NCBI GenBank assembly: GCA_020186115.1
Contig: WSYJ01000033.1
Span: forward strand, 310,001 to 374,000
DNA: 64,000 nucleotides
From: Histomonas meleagridis
Lineage: Eukaryota; Parabasalia; Tritrichomonadida; Dientamoebidae
Reading direction: 5' to 3'
Both the position numbers and the translations under genes were made by a program. Shown piece after piece: positions 48,524 to 57,542 of this stretch (position 1 is its first letter; each line of letters starts with the position of its first letter). The notes under the pieces are model-generated. The model saw nothing but the letters and a program-made list of their open reading frames with translations. It had not been told where the DNA came from and searched no databases.

Positions 48524-49194
48524 TTATTTCTACTCAAAAAGTGGAAATATTGAATATTTATAAAATTCCATCTTTGGGTTTTAATCGAAACAAAGTTTTA
48601 GACTCAGCATAAAATTTGTTGTGTTACAAGCACTTGTTTAATGTAATGAAATACAATGTATATGAATGTGTTCACATGGTTGTGTAAGTTTATTGCTTAT
48701 AACATTTGATGGAGTATCATGTTTAATATTTATATGAAGATTTATCTTAACTACAAGAAAGCACTATCATAGCCAAGTACATAATCAACTATTAATAGCA
48801 AATGTTTAAAATATTTAATATTATTAATGAAAAAAAGAAAAATACATAGGATAATTATAAATTATTGATTTAGTCATTGAATTCATATTATCTTAAAAGA
48901 GATGAAATATCATTTTAAAGAAATAAATAATTTTTTCTAAAAAATTAATGCACTTAAATAAGTATTTAATATATCAACGTGTTTTCTTCCATTCTTGAAA
49001 TCATATTTATTTTGTTTCTTATTTTCACAGATTTTTCAACATTTCTATCTTTACAATGTGTAGAGCATATCAGTTAATTGATTCAGTATTCTTGCGCAAA
49101 CAGAACAAATTTTGAAGCTTTGCTGAAAATAAAAATATTATAAAAAGTTTTTGATATTTATTATATATTTCTATATACATTAATTCCTAAATAT
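48524..49194. other. Intergenic, AT-rich
   Basis: No gene or RNA seen. Confidence 0.5.
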
Positions 49195-50694
49195 TTATTT
49201 CTTCTTTTTCTTGTTCTTATTATGTTTCTTTCCTTCTTTTTTCTTCTTTTCTTCCTTTTCTGATTTCCTTTGCAAGAATTGTCCCGATTTTATTGTTTCC
49301 ATTTCTTGTGATGGTAAATTTGTTGCTTTCTTATTGTATTGAAATCCCATAAATGCCAAATTTGCAATTTCATCTTCTTCGTCATTAGAAAAGGTTTGTC
49401 TATCATCAGATCTTTCTTCGAATTCATCGAAATTCTCTGTGTCCGTTTTACTTTTGACAGTTGGTATACATGGCGATTGTGTATTCATTAAATTATCCCA
49501 ATCAATCCCAAAGAAAAATGGATGTGATTTAATTCCCTCAAAATCTAACCTATCCTCAGGATTACATAAGAGCTTCTTGATTAAATCAATAGCTTCATGT
49601 GAAACAGGTGGCACTTTTGGAAATTTCAATGCTTCTTTCCAGCGAACGATACGAAGAGCGGTTCCGCGGTTTGTATCGGCCAGAAACGGGGGTGCACCAA
49701 ATAACATCTCGTACATGATGGCACCAAGTGACCAAAAGTCGACTTTGTTGGTGTATGGCTGCTTGAGAAGGACCTCTGGTGCAATGTAATCGGGTGTGCC
49801 AACAGTAGAGCACACTTGGTCTCTTCGTTTCTTCTCACGAGTGGTACGAGCTTGAAGTGGTTCATCTTTGTTTTGCATAACATCTGTAAGCTCATCAATA
49901 AGCTGCACAAGTGGATCAGCATATCGATCCATCTTTGTTGACAAACCAAAATCTGTTAATCTAATATGACCATCTGCGGTTAATAGAAGATTATCTGGTT
50001 TGATGTCACGGTGAATAAAGCCCGTCTTATGAACATTATGGATGGCTAAGAGTGTCTCTGCTATGAAGAAACGTGTTTCCGTTTCCGTTAGAATTCCGCG
50101 TTTGATTAGTAAGTTCATGAGATCACCGCCAGGAAGAAACTCCATGACAAGGTAGAGATTTTTGGAATCACAAAATGAATAGTATAATTGAACACTCCAT
50201 GGATTATCTGATTGAGTTAAAAAGTCTCTTTCAGCTAAAGTGTTGATAATTTGACCTTTAGCTATGAGCTCATTCTTACGAAGAATTTTCATGGCATATA
50301 TTTCTTTGTCTTCTTTATCACGAACAACATATACATCACCAAAAGCACCTCGTCCAATAAGTTTAATTTTTTCAAACTGCGTGACACGAAGATTCCTACG
50401 CCTTATTCGTTTTATATTGGATTCTCCACGTGCAAATTCAGATTCAAGATTCTTTTTCTCCTTTTTGCTAATATCACTTTGTTGAAGGATTTCTTTGAAT
50501 TGACGATGCCTTTGTTTGCATTCGCCACTTTCTTTGAAAACATTTTGAAAATGTTGTTCTAAAAATAATTTTGTAATATCAGACTTCACTTGTGTAGCTC
50601 TTGAAGGTCTGCGTTTAGTAGGACTATTGCTCTCTGGAAGTGTGGAAGGCTGCGGTAGTTCGTCGCCTTTTAGAGGCTCCTTAGAATGCTCCAT
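49195..50694 (-). CDS. NDR/LATS-family AGC protein kinase
   Basis: A 499-residue kinase. The N-terminal regulatory region (about residues 35-105) has the basic helical pattern that binds MOB. Kinase domain: GRGAFGDVYVVRD glycine loop, AMKILRK, HRDIKPDN, TDFGLS. A long insertion between DFG and the activation segment carries the basic stretch (TTREKKRRDQ) typical of NDR kinases. The activation loop is CSTVGTPDYIAPE, with the Ser/Thr sites present. After the catalytic domain comes the hydrophobic motif FMGFQY (448-453), where the usual phospho-Thr is replaced by Gln. The end is strongly Lys-rich. NDR kinases act with MOB in cell polarity, cytokinesis and basal body/flagellar control. Start at the ATG at 50694. 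Confidence 0.93.
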   Translation of the reverse strand: MEHSKEPLKGDELPQPSTLPESNSPTKRRPSRATQVKSDITKLFLEQHFQNVFKESGECKQRHRQFKEILQQSDISKKEKKNLESEFARGESNIKRIRRRNLRVTQFEKIKLIGRGAFGDVYVVRDKEDKEIYAMKILRKNELIAKGQIINTLAERDFLTQSDNPWSVQLYYSFCDSKNLYLVMEFLPGGDLMNLLIKRGILTETETRFFIAETLLAIHNVHKTGFIHRDIKPDNLLLTADGHIRLTDFGLSTKMDRYADPLVQLIDELTDVMQNKDEPLQARTTREKKRRDQVCSTVGTPDYIAPEVLLKQPYTNKVDFWSLGAIMYEMLFGAPPFLADTNRGTALRIVRWKEALKFPKVPPVSHEAIDLIKKLLCNPEDRLDFEGIKSHPFFFGIDWDNLMNTQSPCIPTVKSKTDTENFDEFEERSDDRQTFSNDEEDEIANLAFMGFQYNKKATNLPSQEMETIKSGQFLQRKSEKEEKKKKEGKKHNKNKKKKK

Positions 50695-51280
50695 GCCCAG
50701 AAGTAAATAACCAAAACCACCGACATTAAACCGCTGGCCAATGTTCGTTTTTTTTTTCTACGCGCTGTACATAGAAAAAGTGAAAATGCGTATACAAATT
50801 AAAAATGTTAGAACACATACAATAATTTGAATATAAAATCGTTTGGATTTACACTCGAAATGGGGCAACTCTTTCTAAATGAGAATATCTAATTTTATAA
50901 TCAATTATTATTCCTTAACATAGGCTACTCAGAACGAATATGCAATGCTTTAATATAATATTATATTAAAATTAAAAAGTTTTTTTCACTTTTTTAAGAT
51001 TAAATTTCTCAAAATTTCAAAGTATTTTTAATTTTTTTAAATATTGTGAGTGCTCATCAGAGCACACAATGTGTAGAATTATTTAATATATCAAAATGAG
51101 AAAAAAAATCAAAAGCCTAACTCAGGAAAGATTGAGAAGTGCATTCGACATTATTCTAATATACAAATGTAGTTATATTTTAAAAATAAAAAAGAAAATC
51201 TACCGAACCATTTTTTAGAAATTTGTATTTCTTTTGCATGCGCATCATTCAATTTAAAAAATTATAAATATCTGATATTG
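50695..51280. other. Intergenic, AT-rich
   Basis: No gene recognised. A T run near 50750 lies just upstream of the kinase. Confidence 0.5.
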
Positions 51281-51660
51281 CAGGAATAAATGAAAACGGT
51301 GCTACACCTGAAAGTTTAATAGCGGTACTCGACTCCATGAACTATGACTACGTAGCTAACTTAGGGGGCCTTACTGGTAATCCATTCACTGATTATAAGT
51401 CATTTAGAACCTGGGTCCAAGAATCTATTGATATTGGATATCCAACCATCGTCTGTTGTATAATATTTATTGGTATAGATACATTAGGAACTGAAACTTA
51501 TGATAAAGTTTTGATATTTGCTGATGCTTAAGGATAACATTGACAATAGACAAGATGGTTATAATGTATGAGAACTTGAAATGTTTTATGATTTATGGGC
51601 TGTTCCACTTGAACAGCTTCAATATTTTATAAACCCAATTCCTCTTCATCCAAGAAATTA
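51281..51660 (+). pseudogene. Fragment of a bacterial-type C39-like peptidase gene
   Basis: The translated pieces read NGATPESLIAVLDSMNYDYV, FRTWVQESIDIGYPTIV, then IGIDTLGTETYDKVLIFADA and, in another frame, NIDNRQDGYNV followed by an in-frame stop and a tail ELEMFYDLWAVPLEQ. This order matches prokaryotic papain-fold C39-like peptidases, in which a segment with GGHW leads into IIGYDTMGTETxxDDVLIxADPYD and a QDGYxVxxxExFxYMWF end. The segment with the catalytic His (GGHW) is missing here, and the N-terminal Cys half is absent. The base composition is less AT-rich than the flanks. So it is a decayed remnant, probably from lateral transfer. Confidence 0.6.
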
Positions 51661-52790
51661 GGTTGATATTTGAATTAACCATTTCTATATTACCAATTGA
51701 AGATGCACATATAAGTGTTGTTTCAAATAATTTCCAAATATTATTTTGAAATATTAAATTGCTAAAGTAAATGTTAAATAAAACGAATAAATATCTTTAG
51801 CACCTACATTATTCCTTCTTGTTCAATAAGTGCTGTTTCAAATAATTTAAATAATTTCCATTTATAATTTTGAAATCCAAAATAATAAAAACAAATATTA
51901 AATAACATATGTATACCTTTAGTATTAATACCAATTCCTCCTTGTTTTCGTTTTCAACAAGTTCAATATTTTCTGATCTAGATGAAAATACCAAAATATC
52001 ATGCAGAATACAATGCTCTTTCAGAAAATGTTCAACTAAAAAATTTCCAATAGTTGCTTCTTTAAGTAAAAATGAAAATATTGCATAATTATGATATAAA
52101 ATACACAACTTTCCTAATTTTTCTAAATTATTAATTTTTCCTAATTTATTCTCATAAATATTTTTAAAAATAACATTTCGTATTAAATTACTGTTGCAAC
52201 AAAAAAAAGCCACAAGTTTTTTCCTCATAAATATAAGAAAAATATCATTTTGATGGAATTCAATTGCTGCTTCATATGCATCTTTAAATGATGAATGATT
52301 TTGTTCACATAAATGAATAATTTCTTCATTTCCACCTGCAACTGCATATTTACCTGTATTTTTTACATTTGAACCATTCATAAGTAAATATTTAAAACAT
52401 TTAATAGAAGAAAAAAATGCTGCATAATCAATTAATGAAACATATTTTTTAATTAACATATGAACATCTTTCATAAAGTGATGGTTCAAATGTTTGATCA
52501 AAATCAAAATTTGTTAGTGATAATATTTCTTGAAGTTTTTTCTATTTCATCATTTTCGAATTATTTTCGATATTTCATTTGGATAATGTCTTTCTCTAAT
52601 TAATTTCTTATGGAATTCCCAATTATTATTTGAAAGTTCTTTATATTTAGCAAATCATATAAAATTTAGAAAATAAGCATTCTGGATGTTTTTTACAATA
52701 TTTGGTTCAAGTAAATTTTGTTCAATCATTGCTTCAAGAAGATAATATGATTCATATATATAATCATTATCATAAAATCGCTAATTAGGA
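51661..52790 (-). pseudogene. DUF3447/ankyrin-repeat gene, decayed
   Basis: Remains of the N-terminal half near 52520-52790 (LLEAMIEQNLLEPN, NNWEFHKKLIREK, EISKIIRK) have stops and shifts. A long open stretch to about 51950 has LIDYAAFFSSIKCFKYLLMN, YAVAGGNEEIIHLCEQNHSS and NDIF. A foreign segment of about 40 nt (52183-52221) interrupts the NDIF block and duplicates part of it. Two ankyrin scraps follow with spacers of about 84 and 77 nt. No ATG supports the long frame. It ends near a tRNA-Gly. Confidence 0.75.
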
Positions 52791-52852
52791 AGAATTCCAA
52801 TTATAATTCAATTTTATATATATATATAATATGTTAAATTGATTTTCAGATA

Positions 52853-52922
52853 GCATCGCTGGTCTAATGGTAGAATTTCAGCTTGCCAAGCTGGGGTCCG
52901 GGTCCGATTCCCGGGCGATGCA
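52853..52922 (+). tRNA. tRNA-Gly: tRNA-Gly (GCC), second copy with a one-base deletion
   Basis: Identical to the tRNA-Gly at 38116-38186 except that one G is missing between the anticodon and T stems, leaving a 3-nt variable loop. Acceptor stem GCATCGC/GCGATGC, anticodon loop TTGCCAA and T-arm are intact. It may be a functional variant or an early pseudogene. Opposite orientation to the first copy. Confidence 0.85.
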
Positions 52923-53220
52923 ATTTTTTATTGGTCTTTAATGTTTGAATTTTTTCTCCTTATCGGTTTTGTTGTTCTGAGCGACAAAAAATTTCAATAT
53001 GATTATATTGAAAATATTGTGTTGTAATGTAAATGCTTTTGATATAAAATTATCTCAAAAAGTTATGAGGTGGTTTATTGGCAATTAGAAAAGTTGTGTT
53101 TTTGCCTCTTCCAAACTGGCAGAGCAGTGTTTTTGATTTTTCAGAAGGACGATCTTACAAATTCAAATTTGAATTAATACTCGTACTTTTTTGAATGCTT
53201 TACACTATTGTTGAACCAAA

Positions 53221-54453
53221 ATGATGAAAAATTCTCCAAAAGGAAGAATTGGAGAATACTCTTCATCACTAAACATAAGAAATGGGTTTCGAAGGAGAGG
53301 CGGTATACGACCAAACTTTAGTACAGGGAAATTTTCGAAAAAGTTAATTGGTCTTAATTTTTCGACCGAAAATCTCAAGCCACTTCATCACGAGCCACAA
53401 TTAGTGAGCTTAAATTCCCCAAGGACGATAAATTCCTTGAATTCAAGTTCTAATTTGATTACATTTCATTTTCTTTCAAATTGGGGATCTCCTGATTTTC
53501 TTTCTGTAAGACATATAAGTATTATAGGAAGCAAATATCAGCCGATACCAATTACATCCATTTCTTCAATTTCAGAACCCAAATTAGAATCAAATCTAAA
53601 AACATTATTCCATAAACCAGGAATAAAAACTACAGAAGAATTCACGTGGGAGATCCCATGGTCACCAACATCACAGTTCACCATTATTTGTTACATTCCA
53701 AAAAAATCAGAAGCACAAATCATCCGAATTTGGAATCCAATTACTCATTGTGAAAGTGGTGTTTGCGATGTTGAAATCAAATTCAACTCCACCGAAATCT
53801 TTTGTGGCCAAGTTCCCAAAGCTTTTGTTATAGATATTCCAATTCCACATCATATCACAACAGACAAAAACAACGCATATAGCCAAGCCAAAGACATTCT
53901 TCTTGAAGCATTTCCAAGCCTTAAACCCCATCCACGCTTTAGTGATAAATGGGGAACATATCCAATTCGACCTGCCGAAAGTATATCATTTGAAGTTGTT
54001 TCTACGTTTGAAGGCGGTAACATGTTTGGCATTAATGCCATTGATATTTTTGATGAACATGGAAAGATCATTAAATGGAATGACATCAAAGAAGTTATCA
54101 TCGAAAACTGTACTAACTATAAAGATCCGAAACTTTTGTTTATGAAGAACAAAGATCTCGAATGATCCACATCTTTATGTTTATTGGGGAAATCGACATT
54201 TGAGAAAAATCCAATTGTTAAAATCATCTTTAACAAACAAATTTATCCAGCGCTGATTCTGTTTTATAATTATAACGCAGAAAGGCTCAAAATCGGTGTT
54301 GAAAAATTACGCGTTAGAACAAACAATGATATTGCATTCACTGGGAAAGTGGAAATGGCAAATGGAAGTAACGTGTCGAAGTTCTTTAAGATCTATTTGA
54401 TGGAAAAGGGATCAAATCCTTTTTTGACAGATAACCCAAATATTTGTTTATAA
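53221..54453 (+). CDS. KATNIP: KATNIP-like protein (DUF4457), with closely spaced frameshifts
   Basis: About 410 residues. The segment LITFHFLSNWGSPDFLSVRHISIIG (about residues 78-102) and QPIPI match the start of the DUF4457 module of KATNIP/KIAA0556 (LLSNWGHPDFVGLTGLEL...PI); the repeat SQFTIICYIPKKSEAQIIRIWNPI fits the later strand (LSGLRVWNYN). The frame stops at 54163-54165, but the following 40-50 bases in the next frame read like family sequence (ending VYWGNRHLRK), after which the original frame resumes (NPIVKIIFNK, YPALILFYNYNAERLKIGV). This looks like one insertion and one deletion close together. KATNIP binds microtubules and katanin at basal bodies and axonemes, fitting a flagellate. 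Animal KATNIP is about 1600 residues with several copies of this module. Confidence 0.72.
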
Positions 54454-54767
54454 TGAAATATTCATTAGTAAAAATAACTGTATCCATGAAACTGTCTTTT
54501 GTTTCGACATTCTATTGAAGTTTGGTAAAATTATTGATAAATTTATTGATTAATTTTATTCATAAGTAAAATTTACAAGAAAAAAGACTTCATTAGTTAA
54601 AACAATTTATTGCTTTTAATGACGAATTTTCTGGAAAAAACACAAAAACTTTCGATCGTGGTCATCAAATGCCGACCAAGTAACCTTTCAATCACAAAAA
54701 TTTTGAAAGGCTATGGCAAAACCGAAATTATTATTTAAACGGTCTTCATTGTTAGTCGCTTCAAAAA
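54454..54767. other. Intergenic; pelota promoter region
   Basis: Contains AAACGGTC at 54737-54744. Nothing else seen. Confidence 0.5.
54737..54744. promoter_or_regulatory. AACGGT motif (pelota)
   Basis: AAACGGTC, 23 nt upstream of the pelota start codon; recurring set. Confidence 0.45.
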
Positions 54768-55930
54768 ATGAAGATTGATCAGAAAGCCTTTGCAAATATC
54801 CTTGCCACTGGTACAGGCGAACTACAAATTACCATAGATAACATCGAAGATTTTTGGACACTTGCAAATGTTATACATGTTGGCGATTGTATCCGATCAC
54901 AAATCAGAAGAAAAGTAAAAAACATTTCATCCACAGGAAAATCGGAAGCACGTCAAGTAATCACAAAAGCAGTTGTGAAGATCACCGAAATTGATTATCA
55001 ATCTGGTGTTAATGAAATGAATCTTAGAGGAACACTTACACATGAAGTTGAAGATGCTCGAGTTGGAGCTCCACAGAGAATTTTACTTGAGCAAGGACGA
55101 CCTTTTTCAATCATCAAAGAACGATGGGATCAATTTTCAATAGATCAAATCAGAGAAGCATCCGATCCAGTTAGCGATGCGACTGTTGCTGCCGTAATGA
55201 TGCAATCTGGGCTTGCCAACATCTGTATTGTTGGCCGTAATTCCACAGTAATTTGCAGGAAAGTTCAAAAAGCTATTCCCAAAGTCAAAGCTCATGGCTC
55301 CAGCGGTAAGAACATGGAAGCTAAGCTCAAGTTCTTCCAAATGACAGCAGAAGCACTTGTCAATGATATCAAAATAGATGATATGAAATGTATCATTATC
55401 GCTTCACCCGGCTTCCTTCAGTCCGAATTCTTGGCATACCTCCGAAATAACCAATCAAAGTATAACCTCTCCGCAGCGTTCCAACAGAACAAATTTGTCA
55501 CCGGAACCGTTTCCTCGGGGCACCCCCAGGAACTTGAAGCACTTTGTCGCAACCGGAGATGCAGAAACATGTTCAAACTCTTAAGGCGACTGTTCAAGCG
55601 AATGCTATGAACCAATTGCTTAAGGAGATGAACAAAAATATGGACATGATTGCATTAGGACAAAAGAATGTACAAAAGTGTTATGAAGAAACAGCAATTA
55701 AAACTTTGCTAGTTACAGATAGTTACATTAAATCATTGCCATTGGAAGAAAGATTAAGTTTCTTGCAAATGAAGGAAAACCTCGAAAAGAATCAAACAGA
55801 AGTTGTTATATTCTCGACAAAACATCAGAGCGGAACACAATTAAATGATCTCGGCGGCATTTGCAGCAGTGTTAAAATTCTGCAGTGGCAAGAACAAGAT
55901 ACAGAATTCGATGATGGATTGGACGATTAA
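54768..55930 (+). CDS. PELO: Pelota/Dom34 ribosome-rescue factor (one frameshift)
   Basis: About 387 residues. Pelota features are DFWTLANVIHVGD in the N-terminal Sm-like domain, DARVGAPQRILLEQGRPFSIIKERWD, the central eRF1-like domain (SDATVAAVMMQSGLANICIV) with KHGSSGKN-like KAHGSSGKN, and SGHPQELEAL. The C-terminal domain has YEETAIKTLLVTD and IFSTKHQSGTQLNDLGGI. With Hbs1 and ABCE1 this protein rescues stalled ribosomes in no-go and non-stop decay. It lacks the GGQ of eRF1. The frame changes at about 55550-55557 in CGCAACCGG: one more C would keep it open; the rest continues cleanly to 55930. Confidence 0.9.
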
Positions 55931-56084
55931 TTAATTAATTTTCTTTTTTCTTTTTACCAAATATATACCGAATAAATAAATCCTTCATTTTTTTGATTTT
56001 AATTAATTCGCTGATAGAATTTTCTGACGAAACGATGTAATCGAATTCAATTTGGTGTATCGGCTTTCATGAGGCCGTTTATTC

Positions 56085-56879
56085 ATGTCCAATAGGTACG
56101 CGCAAATAGTGATGGGTCCCGCGGGATCTGGAAAATCAACATACATAAAGCGAATGATGGAACATTTCGATATTATCAAGAGAACAGTTGTCGCTGTGAA
56201 TTTAGATCCTGCAGTAGATGAACTTCCTTATGTGGCAACTGTAGACATAGAAGTGCAATAGATATTCAAGCTGTTATGGAAGAAAAGGGGTTCGGTCCGA
56301 ATGGTGGTCTTATCTATTGTCTTGAGTCAATTGTACAAAAATCAACAATGGTTTGATGAAGAGATAGGGAGAACATGAAGATGATTATCTTCTTATTGAT
56401 CTCCCAGGACAAATAGAATTGTTTACTCATCTTGATATCATGCCAAGATTATTTAGAATTTTACAAGAAAAAGGATGATATATCATTGGAATATTTCTTC
56501 TTGACTCACAGTTCATGGTTGATCCATCCAAGTTTTTAAGTGGATGTTTAGCTGCAATATCAGCAATAATAATTATCGAAATTCCACATATTTGTTTGAT
56601 GTCAAAATGCGATCTATTATCAGAAGATATGAGGCAAAAAATCGACGAGTTCTGCGATATGAATACCACAGCACTATACGGAGCTGTTGCAACGAATCCA
56701 CGACTTGAACATTTCACAGCAAAATATGCGAATTAATAGAACAGTTTAACCTTCTTCAGTTTATTCCATTTAATCCATTGGATGATGAAGAAGTTGTACG
56801 TGTTGTGGCACAAATAGACTTAATAACACAATATTACGATAATAATACATACATTGATTTCAATGAGGAAAAATTCTAA
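56085..56879 (+). pseudogene. GPN3: GPN-loop GTPase 3, multiply disrupted
   Basis: The starting stretch YAQIVMGPAGSGKSTY is the GPN3 P-loop. The GPN motif itself (GFGPNGGLIYCLES), EEIGEHEDDYLLIDLPGQIE and DSQFMVDPSKFLSGCLAAIS follow, and the end reads FIPFNPLDDEEVVRVVAQID. Total length (265 codons) equals the family. But there are at least four reading-frame changes (near 56255, 56350, 56370 and 56730) and one TGA at 56477-56479. GPN3 helps import and assemble RNA polymerase II and is essential in yeast and humans, so an intact copy must exist elsewhere if this one is really broken. The break density is far higher than in any other housekeeping gene of the window. Confidence 0.82.
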
Positions 56880-57542
56880 GTAATCATTTTTTGATTTTCT
56901 ATTTCTAATAAAGATTTATATTTATCTTCAAATTGTTTTCAATCTTTTCATGATATGTCACCATGAAGAAGTTTAATGCAATAGTAAATTATGATAAATT
57001 TTACTTTTATAATATCATATGATTTAAATTAAAGAGATGTTTTCACTAAATAAATAAATTTTATTTATGTAAAATTTGATAATATTTAAGTAAAACAGTT
57101 TAATTTCTAAATATAATACTAATAACCCTTAAAAATCCTTTTTATTAAAAAATGGTAATTACTTTAACTTTACATTTTTTATAAGCGGTACTAAGTATAA
57201 TATCATTGGTTATGTTTTCAAAAATTATCATTTAATTTCAAGTCTTTGAAGCATGTAATCGCGTTAGTGAAATATGTAAAATGTTATTAATATAACCCGC
57301 AGTAAAATAAAGGAAATCACTATTAAGAATATGAATGAGATTCATGCGTGGATCACAACAATGTACTTATGACAAATGCACAAATATTTTTAGTGATCAT
57401 TATTACTATAGTCACTTTTTTAAATTTCATAATTTTTTCTGATATTATAAAGTTAAATTTAATATTTATCATATATAAAACGATAAATTTTTTTTATTGA
57501 AACAATAGATAACATTTATTTTTCCGCTTTAAAGTTCATGCA
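56880..57542. other. Intergenic, AT-rich
   Basis: No gene seen; convergent flanks. Confidence 0.5.
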
